Below are positions 57,340-64,000 of a stretch of 64,000 nt of DNA, in pieces; the first letter of the stretch is position 1, and each line of letters opens with the position of its first letter. A program made the position numbers and the translations under genes. This stretch comes from an uncultured Lentisphaerota bacterium (lineage in GTDB: Bacteria; Verrucomicrobiota; Kiritimatiellia; CAIQIC01). The notes beneath the pieces were generated by a model. The model saw only the letters and a list, made by a program, of their open reading frames with translations, searched no databases and was not told where the DNA came from. The DNA lies in assembly GCA_903896925.1 (NCBI GenBank), contig CAITZM010000076.1, forward strand, positions 1 through 64,000, read 5' to 3'.

Positions 57340-57484
57340 AATTCCAAGACGGTTTTCTCCGCCTGCTCGCCGCGCTGGCCGGCGGGGTTTCGTCGACATC
57401 CAGATCCTTGTCCTTGCCCGGTCCGAACGGCCGTGCGGGGCGCTTGGAAACGACAGGTGGTGGCCGGAAAGGCTGTTTCCCCAT
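57340..57484 (-). pseudogene. Decayed partial duplicate of the coiled-coil protein gene
   Basis: The frame from 57484 encodes SKRPARPFGPGKDKDLDVDE, matching PKHPARRFGPGHDKDLDGDE inside the intact gene. The match then continues in a different frame (PAGQRGEQAEKTVLEF against PAAQRDEKAEKKTFEE), which shows a frameshift. The fragment lacks the membrane helix and C-terminal half. Confidence 0.65.
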
Positions 57485-57703
57485 GGCTCCTGAAAACAGC
57501 AGTTAGTTTGGTTGCTTCGGAGCGGCGGCACTCCTGCCGCCGAAATAGCCACGCCTGCACCACGCCTTTTCACGCGCAGCAGAGGCAAGGCTCGCATGTG
57601 ACGTTCTGGCTACGGCGGCAAGAGTGCCGCCGCTCCGGGTTGGTCCCGGATTGCATCGGCGTCATTCCGCCATACAGCCCCCACCGCTACGCAGCGTAAA
57701 AGA
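57485..57703. other. Gene-free gap with an inverted hairpin pair
   Basis: GGCGGCA/TGCCGCC hairpins occur at 57524-57541 (loop CTCC) and 57614-57631 (loop AGAG). With their flanks they are inverted copies of one element (GGAGCGGCGGCACTC type). No gene is seen. Confidence 0.65.
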
Positions 57704-57731
57704 AAGAGGCGCAGCCTGTGCTGCGCCTCTT
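57704..57731 (-). terminator. Rho-independent terminator of the lipoprotein oxidoreductase gene
   Basis: AAGAGGCGCAGC and its exact complement form a 12-bp stem with a 4-base loop. On the minus strand it is followed by TTCTTTTA, a T-rich tract, 20 bases after the stop at 57752. Confidence 0.8.
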
Positions 57732-57751
57732 CCACCGCGTACCGCCTCAGC

Positions 57752-59143
57752 TCACCGGCTCAGCTTGTAGGCCTCGAGCGTGGTGTAGTACTTCGCGAGC
57801 ATGTTCGGCACTTCCCAGGCGGGGAGCTGGCCGGCGGCGAGATATTTGAGGTAGCGCTCGGTCACCTGCGCGAAGTGCGCCTCGTGGCCGACGTTGTACT
57901 TCTCCGGAATGCCGATCTGCCAGCCCGTGCCGACCGCGGCCTTCTGGGCCTCGATGCCGGGATAGGTGGCGGCGACCTGGGCCACACCGGCCTTCAGCGC
58001 CTGCTCAAAGGCGGCGGCGTCCGCGCCGGTCTTGTTCTCGACGTAGAGCGTGGCCTTGTAGTTCTGCTCCTTGCCCTGCCGGATGACGAGGTTGGCCTTG
58101 GTGCCGCGCATCATCGAGTAGTGCGTGTCCTTCGCGCCCTCCGGGGCCTGGAAGTTCCACATGACGGATACCTTGGCGTGCACGCCCTTGAGCGCATAGG
58201 TGAACTCTCCGTTGCAGCAGGGCGCGAGGTTGCCGTCGGCGCCGACGTCCTTCTTCAGGTAGTCGGGATAGCTGTCGAGCGCGGTCGCGCGTTTGAACTC
58301 GGCGGGCGTGATCTTGGTCGTCCAGCGGCGGGCCTTCAGGACGCTGATGTCCTTCTGCCAGTCGATGACCTGCTCCGGGAAGCACTCCCACTGCACGAGG
58401 TCCACGAGGTGCGTCGTCACGTCCACGATGGCCTCGCCCTGCTGCGCCACGTCGAAGAACCACGCCGGGCGCTTGAGCGGCTTGCCCGCGACTTCCTTGA
58501 AGTAGTGGTGGATGCTCTCCTTGGTGATCGCCGGCTCCTCCACGGAGCCCTTCTCCAGTTCGCCGAACACCGCCGGCAGGCGCGAGAGTTCCTTCTGCAG
58601 GACCGTCGTGATTTCGCTGCGCTCGGTCATGATGTCATAGAGCAGCGTCTTCTTCTCGGCCGCGATCTTGAACGCCTGCTGCAGCGTCGCGAAATCCGCG
58701 GGGACGACCGCCATCGGCTTGTCGGCAAGGACGTTGAAGCCCGCGACGACGGAATCGAGGACGTACTTCGCCTTCTTCGCGTTGTTGCCGGAGATGACGA
58801 CGACGTTGCCCGCGCGCTCGGCGCACATCTTCTCGAGGAAGTCCGCGCCGGTGTAAACTTTCTCATCCCACTTCGTCGGATTTTCGGCGCGCGTGTTGAA
58901 GCTCTCGATGCGCGCAAGATGCCCCTGCAGATCGTCGCCGCCCGGCGAATAGACGCGGACGACCGGGCTGACCTGCGGATACATGAGCTTCTGCACCAGC
59001 GACGCATGGAAATGCGCCGGATCGAGCGTCAGAATTTTCACCGTGGCCGCCTCCTTTTGCACCGGCTTGGCCTCTTCCTTATTCGTCGGCGAGCAGCCGC
59101 TCACGGCCGCTGCCATCAAACCCACGATCAGATATTTCGTCAT
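57752..59143 (-). CDS. Putative oxidoreductase lipoprotein (Gfo/Idh/MocA-related, Oxidoreduct_C type)
   Basis: The product has 463 residues. The N-terminus is a lipoprotein signal with lipobox VSGC (Cys17). The sequence then begins VKILTLDPAHFHASLVQKLM, where the usual nucleotide-binding GxGxxG is missing, and continues with FNVLADKPMAV, the equivalent of the EKP motif. The C-terminal half has the substrate-side motifs THLVDLVQW and MWNFQAPEGAKDTHYSMMRG of the Oxidoreduct_C group. Related proteins occur in sugar-utilisation clusters of Bacteroidetes and Verrucomicrobia. Whether it is an active dehydrogenase is unclear without the glycine motif. It lies downstream of a second oxidoreductase. 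Confidence 0.82.
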   Translation of the reverse strand: MTKYLIVGLMAAAVSGCSPTNKEEAKPVQKEAATVKILTLDPAHFHASLVQKLMYPQVSPVVRVYSPGGDDLQGHLARIESFNTRAENPTKWDEKVYTGADFLEKMCAERAGNVVVISGNNAKKAKYVLDSVVAGFNVLADKPMAVVPADFATLQQAFKIAAEKKTLLYDIMTERSEITTVLQKELSRLPAVFGELEKGSVEEPAITKESIHHYFKEVAGKPLKRPAWFFDVAQQGEAIVDVTTHLVDLVQWECFPEQVIDWQKDISVLKARRWTTKITPAEFKRATALDSYPDYLKKDVGADGNLAPCCNGEFTYALKGVHAKVSVMWNFQAPEGAKDTHYSMMRGTKANLVIRQGKEQNYKATLYVENKTGADAAAFEQALKAGVAQVAATYPGIEAQKAAVGTGWQIGIPEKYNVGHEAHFAQVTERYLKYLAAGQLPAWEVPNMLAKYYTTLEAYKLSR

Positions 59144-59339
59144 GTTTCATCTCCTGTTTGAAATCCGTCCCAATAAAGACTTTGTTTCCCCGCGCGATCA
59201 GACCGCAAGACCCCTGCCGGCTGGTCCGGCAGGAATAAGTTCTACGGCAAGTACGCCATAACCACAGAACTTTCGCTCCGGCGGGACAAGCCCGCCAAGG
59301 GCGTCAGCACAAAGCATGGCCGGGAGCATCACCTTCGGC

Positions 59340-60755
59340 TCACGCCTTCTGCTTCGCGAGCAGGTTGAAAACACCGTAGCCGGGACGCTCCGCGCGCCGC
59401 AGCATCGAATTCGCTTCGTCGTCGCCGATGAACTTCTCGGCCTTCGCGTCCCACTTCAGCGGGCGCTTGAGCTTCATCGCAATCCAGCCGATGGAGCAGG
59501 CGGCGAAGACGTGGTGGCCGTTGATCACCGGCGTGATCGGCTCCTTGCGCGACCGGATGCACTCGACCCAGTTCATGTGATGGTTCCGGCTGTTGTAGAG
59601 CTTGACCGTGGGTTCGCCGGCGATGAGCGCGGGCTTGCTCGCGTCAAGCGACTTCAGCGGCTTGCCGCCGCTGGTCGGATCGCTGGCGGTCATCTTGGCC
59701 GCACCGCGCGAAACGAAAATCCAGCCTTCGTCGCCAATAAACCGGACGCCGTTCGGGAACTTGTCGCTGACATTGACGATGACGTTGCCGGGATAGGTGT
59801 ATTGCAGGCGATAGCCGAGATGCACGTTCCAGATTTTGTTCGTCGGAAATTCCGCCTCGCCCTCGACCTTTTCCGGGCCGCCCTCGACGATGCCGAGGCC
59901 CCAGTGCAGGATGTCGAAGTGGTGCGAGCCCCAGCCGGTGATCATGCCGAGCGTGTGGTCCTCGTTGCGCAGCCAGCCGGGACGGCTGCCGATATCCAGC
60001 TTGCCCTTGATCACCTTCTGCGAATGCACGCGCTGCTCGCAGTAGTAGACCTGCGGCGTGCTGCCGAGCCAGGCGTCGTAGTTGAGGTGCGCGGGCACGG
60101 GCTGCTCGGGCTCGTCGGCCTTCGTCTCGTCCTTCGGCAAACCGATTTCAACGTGCGTGACACGCCCGAGGCGGCCGCTACGGACGTATTCGCACGCCTT
60201 GCGGAACTGCTCCATCGAGTTCTTATCGCCCGCGGAGCGCTGCTGGCTGCCGATTTGGAGGATGCGACCGGCCTTGACGACCACATCGCAGCAGGCGCGG
60301 CTCTCGGCAACGGCCATCGCGAGGGGCTTCTGCAGCCAGATGTCCTTGCCCGCGAGCGCGGCGGCGGCGGCGGGCTCAGCGTGCTGATGGTCAGGCGTGC
60401 TGATGACGACGGCGTCCACGTCGGCGCGCGCCAAAATTTCCTTGTAGTCGCCGCACACCGCGATGTCCGGCACGGTCAGCTTGGCCTTCTTGTAGGCACC
60501 CTCAAGGTACTCCTTCGCGTAGGCGGCGCGACGGGCATCGTAGTCGCAGACCGCCACGTAGTCGGCCAGCTTGGTGCCGACGACGCCGGGCATGTCCATC
60601 GTGAAGCCGATGCGGCCGCAACCGATCTGCGCCACGCGCAGGCGCTTGCTGGGCGCGTCGGCGCCGAGCACGCGGGCCGGGATGATCATCGGAAACGCCA
60701 GCGCGCTCGCGGCGGCGGCACCCAACTTCATGAAGTCACGACGGTTTGTTTGCAT
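59340..60755 (-). CDS. Gfo/Idh/MocA family oxidoreductase with Tat signal
   Basis: The product has 471 residues. The twin-arginine motif NRRDFMK at residues 4-10 and the following hydrophobic stretch predict export of the folded, cofactor-loaded enzyme. The Rossmann motif IGCGRIG and the family lysine in WLQKPLAM (a variant of EKP) follow. Later, GMITGWGSHHFDILHWGLG carries the conserved histidines of the active site. Members oxidise or epimerise sugars or cyclitols with bound NAD. It follows the GH35-like gene by 48 bases. Confidence 0.88.
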   Translation of the reverse strand: MQTNRRDFMKLGAAAASALAFPMIIPARVLGADAPSKRLRVAQIGCGRIGFTMDMPGVVGTKLADYVAVCDYDARRAAYAKEYLEGAYKKAKLTVPDIAVCGDYKEILARADVDAVVISTPDHQHAEPAAAAALAGKDIWLQKPLAMAVAESRACCDVVVKAGRILQIGSQQRSAGDKNSMEQFRKACEYVRSGRLGRVTHVEIGLPKDETKADEPEQPVPAHLNYDAWLGSTPQVYYCEQRVHSQKVIKGKLDIGSRPGWLRNEDHTLGMITGWGSHHFDILHWGLGIVEGGPEKVEGEAEFPTNKIWNVHLGYRLQYTYPGNVIVNVSDKFPNGVRFIGDEGWIFVSRGAAKMTASDPTSGGKPLKSLDASKPALIAGEPTVKLYNSRNHHMNWVECIRSRKEPITPVINGHHVFAACSIGWIAMKLKRPLKWDAKAEKFIGDDEANSMLRRAERPGYGVFNLLAKQKA

Positions 60756-60803
60756 GGCACTGCTCCTGGTTCTGGTTGGCTTGAAAACGGATTTCCCTTG
60801 AGA

Positions 60804-62420
60804 TTATTGCGTCCCCGCGGCCGATTCGCGCACCGGAAAGCGATACACCCTGCCGCGCAGCAGGCGCGGCGTCGGGCCGAGGTTGACGCGATAACTCGCC
60901 TCGTCGCCGTTGAGCCGCCGGTCGGGCAGCCAGGTTCCGTCGCGGAAAGTGCCTTCTTCCAGCGAGAGCCACGCGGTGTGGCCCGGCAGGTCGCGCCGGG
61001 CCGCGAAGCGCAGGCTGGCATTCGCGCCGGCGATCACGAAGGTGTCCGGCGCGAGGGCGATGATGAGGCCCGCGCCGGGCTTGTCGCTGCCGTCCCCGCG
61101 ATATTCGATGTCGGCGCGAAAGTCGCCGATGTCGAACTCGGCGCGCGTCTCGCCTTTCGCTTGCAGGAAGCCGCGCAGGGTGTCGCGGCCCTGGTGCCGG
61201 GCGATAAGCGGCAACACATTGTTAAGCACCGCATAATATTCGCGCAACGCGTTGGTGGCGGAGAGCGCGTCGATGCCGAACGGCGAGAAGCCCAGCGCGT
61301 GATGCTGGCCGAGCGCGTAGAAGGCGCGGGCGCCGGCGCGTTCATCGGCGCGCGCTTCCGGGATGAACAGCGGGTTGCCGTTCTGCGTGTATTCGGCGCA
61401 GATGCCCTTGAAATCCTCGAGGTAGATGTCGGGCGCGAGCAGGTCGAGCGCCGGCGCGGCGGCGCGCCACACGTCCATCATGCGCGCGACCGGTCCGCCG
61501 CTCGGATATTTTCCCGGCGTCTGACCCGGCGACTGGACGAGCCACGCATTCGCATACATCGGCAGCGGATACTCCGCCTTGCCGGCCGCCGCGACGCGGC
61601 CGATGTAGCGCGCGATGTGCCACGCCTGAAAAACCTCGTCGGCGAGCGCGTCGTTGCCGAACACCTCGCTCCACGTGCCGGACTCGCGGCAGTTCGTCCG
61701 CGCCCACACGGCTTTCAAATCGGGGATCAGTGCGTCCTTGTGCGCGGCGAGATAGCTCATGAGCTCCGCCGGCACCTGCCCGGCAAACGCCGCCTCCGCG
61801 CGCGGGGAGTGATCGCGCGAAACCGGCATCACGCCAGGCTCGTTCTCCACCTGCATCATCACCACGGTGTGTTTTTTGCCGTCCACTTCGCGCAGATGTT
61901 TCATCACGGCGGCGAAGGCCTGCGCGTCGGCTTGCACATTTGCTTCGGCGAACGCGGAGAGCTGCGTGGTGTTTTCGCCGGGCCGGTGGTGGCAGCGCGA
62001 AAACCGCGTCACGTTCGTCTTGACCCAGCCCGGCGCGTAGGCGCCGTCGCCGTTCTTCCACGTCGCGAACCAGATGAAGACCAGCTGGAGCTCGTGCTCC
62101 CGCGCCGCCTTGAGGAGGCCGTCCACAAGCGTGAAATCAAACCGGCCGTCCTCCGGCTCGACCAGCTCCCAGGAGAGGCTCGCGATGACGGTGTTGAGAT
62201 TCAACGCCTGGAGCCGCGGCCAGACGGGCTTGAGATAGGCGAGGCTCGACGAGGAGGAGTTGTGCAACTCGCCCGCGAGCATCACGAACGGGGCGCCATC
62301 CACGACGAGCTGCTGCGCGGCGCCGGCCTTGCGGAGCTGGGGGATGTCCGCCGCCCAGCCACTGCCGGAGGCCAGCATCAGCACGAGACTCACGACGAAG
62401 ATATGGCGGCGGAACAGCAT
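60804..62420 (-). CDS. Secreted GH35-like beta-glycosidase (DUF5597-like C-terminus)
   Basis: The product has 538 residues with a signal peptide (cleavage near WAA, residue 24). A TIM-barrel of clan GH-A type starts LVVDGAPFVMLAGELHNSS, as in GH35. The acid/base is Glu194 in MMQVENEPG and the likely nucleophile Glu355 in FIPEARAD. The C-terminal ~150 residues are beta-rich and resemble DUF5597 of Bacteroides beta-galactosidase-like enzymes. It probably removes terminal galactose or related sugars outside the cytoplasm. It starts 4 bases after the ThuA stop, so the two are co-transcribed. Confidence 0.87.
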   Translation of the reverse strand: MLFRRHIFVVSLVLMLASGSGWAADIPQLRKAGAAQQLVVDGAPFVMLAGELHNSSSSSLAYLKPVWPRLQALNLNTVIASLSWELVEPEDGRFDFTLVDGLLKAAREHELQLVFIWFATWKNGDGAYAPGWVKTNVTRFSRCHHRPGENTTQLSAFAEANVQADAQAFAAVMKHLREVDGKKHTVVMMQVENEPGVMPVSRDHSPRAEAAFAGQVPAELMSYLAAHKDALIPDLKAVWARTNCRESGTWSEVFGNDALADEVFQAWHIARYIGRVAAAGKAEYPLPMYANAWLVQSPGQTPGKYPSGGPVARMMDVWRAAAPALDLLAPDIYLEDFKGICAEYTQNGNPLFIPEARADERAGARAFYALGQHHALGFSPFGIDALSATNALREYYAVLNNVLPLIARHQGRDTLRGFLQAKGETRAEFDIGDFRADIEYRGDGSDKPGAGLIIALAPDTFVIAGANASLRFAARRDLPGHTAWLSLEEGTFRDGTWLPDRRLNGDEASYRVNLGPTPRLLRGRVYRFPVRESAAGTQ

Positions 62421-62424
62421 GGCG

Positions 62425-63204
62425 TCAGGGTTTGGCGTCCAGCTTCATCGCCCACTGGATGCCGCCGAGCAGGTGCTTGCGGAAGAGCGGGTCGCTGTAA
62501 TATTCCTTCTTGTGGCCGAGCGCGGTGTAAAAGCTGCGCGCGCCCTCGAACTCGTGGCACCATGCCAGCGGCACGCTGTCGGGGAGCGATTCGGCGATTT
62601 TTTTCGTTTTTTCTGGCAGCTTGAGCGCCTTGAAATTACCCGCGAGCAAAATATGCAGATCCTTGGGCTGCTCCTTGATGACGTAAAATTCATCCTCCCA
62701 CGCCCACGTGTCGCCGGACAGGAAAGCCGTCGCCGGATGCTTCTTGTCCAGGATGTTGATGGTGAATTTCTGGAGCGGCGGATGGAAGCCGAACGTCCCG
62801 CCGATGAGCTGCCAGAACCACGGCCACTTGCGCTCGCTGCCCGTCGCCGAGTGGATGCCGACGAAGCCGCCGCCGTTGTGGATATACTTTTGGAACGCCG
62901 CCTTCTGCTCTTCGGTGTCAAACGCGGCGTTGTTGGAATTGTCGAAAATCACCACGCGGTATTTCTTCAGGTTGTCGTCGGTGAACACCTTGGGATCGTC
63001 GGCGACATCCATCGCGATGCGGTTCTCCCGGCCGAGCTCCTCCAGCGCCTTGACGCTGGCGGCGATGTTGTCGTGCACGAAGCCTTTTTTGCCGTCGGCG
63101 GTCAGGCCGTTGCGCGTGTAGATCAGCGCGCACGGCGTCTCCGCCCGCGCCAGCAGACCGCCCAGCACCAGCACCGCCAGCAAACCCGTCATCCATTTTT
63201 GCAT
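62425..63204 (-). CDS. Secreted ThuA domain protein
   Basis: The product has 259 residues with a signal peptide ([20 protein letters not shown], cleavage near ARA). The start at 63204 has GGAG at good spacing; a longer frame upstream is made of repeat DNA. The ThuA fold is shown by KYRVVIFDNSNN, GGFVGIHSATG, HPPLQKFTINILD and HEFEGARSFYTALGH. ThuA-like proteins occur with sugar dehydrogenases and may handle trehalose- or keto-sugars; their reaction is not settled. It is the first gene of the ThuA-GH35-oxidoreductase operon. Confidence 0.88.
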   Translation of the reverse strand: MQKWMTGLLAVLVLGGLLARAETPCALIYTRNGLTADGKKGFVHDNIAASVKALEELGRENRIAMDVADDPKVFTDDNLKKYRVVIFDNSNNAAFDTEEQKAAFQKYIHNGGGFVGIHSATGSERKWPWFWQLIGGTFGFHPPLQKFTINILDKKHPATAFLSGDTWAWEDEFYVIKEQPKDLHILLAGNFKALKLPEKTKKIAESLPDSVPLAWCHEFEGARSFYTALGHKKEYYSDPLFRKHLLGGIQWAMKLDAKP

Positions 63205-63495
63205 CGCGTATCTCCGTGTTGGAAATGTGGCGCGCAGTATGCAAACCGCGCCGCGGCGTGTCACGGACAAAAACGCGCGCCGGCGGCAGAGACCGGGAGC
63301 ACGAACATCGAACAACGAACATCCAACGTCGAACATCGAGAGCCGGAAAATCCTGCTGAACCCCAGCCGGGGCGTTTCCCGAGGGCGGGGCTTCCAGCCC
63401 GCGAACCCGACTCAACCACGACACCAGCAAACGGTTTCGCGCCAAGCGTAATCGGTACGCCGCATGAAAAGCCTGGCGGATGGCTCGCGACAAAA

Positions 63496-63522
63496 CCTCA
63501 CGCGGAGCGTGAGGACTACTAT
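63496..63522. repeat. Hairpin repeat with ACTACTAT tail, copy 2
   Basis: CCTCACGC pairs with GCGTGAGG around loop GGA and is followed by ACTACTAT, as in the copy at 54164-54190 but with a compensated base pair. Confidence 0.8.
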
Positions 63523-63600
63523 TCGGACGCAACCGGCATCCGTTGTGCTGGACTACCGCACACAGCACACTTTCGCCGTGCGGCATCTCCCGGCAGCCCT

Positions 63601-63626
63601 TTCTCACACCTGTACAGGTGTGAGAA
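63601..63626. promoter_or_regulatory. 26-base perfect palindrome upstream of tpx
   Basis: Half-site TTCTCACACCTGT is exactly mirrored with no spacer. It lies 129 bases upstream of tpx in a divergent gap, the right place for a dimeric repressor site; it may equally be another intergenic hairpin. Confidence 0.4.
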
Positions 63627-63754
63627 TAAACACGGCCGGTGGGGGCGCAAGGCTTTGGGGCGTCCTATGCGGAGGCCGGCCGGTCTGAAACCGTTCCGCC
63701 GGGTTGCATTCCGGCGGCCATGCGGTAGCATCTGTCCGAAATGGAGACACCACT

Positions 63755-64000
63755 ATGAACTCAGTGACACTCAAAGGTCAGCCCCTGCAGATCCGCGGAG
63801 CACTTCCCCAGCCGGGCGCCAGCGCGCCGCAGTTCACCTTGACCAGCCAGAGTCTGGCCGACGTGACTCTGAACCACTTCGCGGGCAAGAAGAAGATCCT
63901 CAACATCGTGCCCAGCCTCGACACCAGCGTCTGCGCCATCTCGGCCCGCAAGTTCAACACGGCCGTCGCCGGGATGACCGGCGTCGCCCTGCTCAACATC
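63755..64000 (+). CDS. tpx: Thiol peroxidase Tpx (3' end missing)
   Basis: The first 82 residues are in the window. SAPQFTLTSQSLADVTLNHF and the peroxidatic-cysteine motif NIVPSLDTSVCAISARKFN (the family has NIVPSLDTxVCxxxxRKFN) identify it with confidence. Tpx is a periplasmic or cytoplasmic peroxiredoxin reduced by thioredoxin. GGAG lies ten bases before the ATG. Confidence 0.93.
   Translation, partial: MNSVTLKGQPLQIRGALPQPGASAPQFTLTSQSLADVTLNHFAGKKKILNIVPSLDTSVCAISARKFNTAVAGMTGVALLNI

Larger units (their letters stand above)
63205..63754. other. Gene-free region with repeats and a perfect palindrome
   Basis: No gene is supported. Near 63304-63342 a tandem word based on CGAACATC(C/G)AAC appears, which gives meaningless FDVGCSLFDVR-type translations. 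A hairpin with ACTACTAT tail lies at 63496-63522 and a 26-base perfect palindrome at 63601-63626. The gap divides the ThuA gene from tpx, which read away from each other. Confidence 0.7.

Noticed and set aside
59316-62624. Plus-strand open frame of 1102 codons
   Set aside because: Antisense to the oxidoreductase and GH35-like genes, which have clear catalytic motifs.
63205-63336. Upstream extension of the ThuA frame with MFDVGCSLFDVR
   Set aside because: This comes from the CGAACATC tandem repeat; the signal peptide and GGAG support 63204.

Overview
The window is a high-GC chromosomal segment of a Gram-negative bacterium, most likely from the PVC group (Verrucomicrobiota, Kiritimatiellota or Lentisphaerota). 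Signs for this are GloVer-type tandem repeats, very large secreted proteins rich in InlB-like B-repeats, several GspG-like pseudopilins in tandem, and a sugar-processing cluster of two Gfo/Idh/MocA proteins, a ThuA protein and a GH35-like enzyme. Many intergenic gaps are filled with short hairpin repeats. No rRNA, phage, insertion sequence or CRISPR array was found. The phylum call is inference.

Positions 1-24,300 are an island of secreted, modular proteins. It starts with the end of a beta-roll adhesin carrying a peptidase S74 chaperone domain. Five proteins then share one C-terminal module of about 233 residues, made of five ~47-residue FG-GAP-like repeats that usually end exactly at the stop codon. 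One of them is a 2961-residue giant and one is an SGNH esterase translationally coupled to an O-antigen-ligase-like membrane protein. A small protein with two discoidin-like domains lies between them.

Positions 24,800-30,930 (minus strand) are a seven-gene pseudopilin operon in the order G-G-G-H-I-J-K of type II secretion systems, with a good promoter in front. The secretin, ATPase and platform genes are not here. It may serve export of the neighbouring secreted proteins, but that is inference.

Positions 31,400-47,700 are housekeeping. They hold an RlmI-type rRNA methyltransferase, an MgtC/SapB-DUF4010 membrane protein, the rod-shape operon mreB-mreC-mreD-mrdA-rodA followed by rng (RNase G), a 664-residue protein I do not recognise, and two convergent phosphohexomutases.

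Positions 47,700-54,000 hold a small secreted GspG-core-like protein, tRNA-Lys(TTT), a more AT-rich stretch with two unusual membrane-anchored proteins, and an ABC-F ATPase. Positions 54,760-57,300 encode an ABC exporter with an associated membrane protein and a decayed partial duplicate of the latter. Positions 57,700-63,200 form the sugar-processing cluster. The window ends inside tpx (thiol peroxidase).

The gaps at 24.3-24.8, 30.9-31.4, 53.99-54.76, 57.3-57.7 and 63.2-63.75 kb contain recurring palindromes. Several keep the hairpin and the flanking tail while the stem sequence changes in a compensatory way. These hairpin families and the shared C-terminal propeller module are the two most interesting signals.
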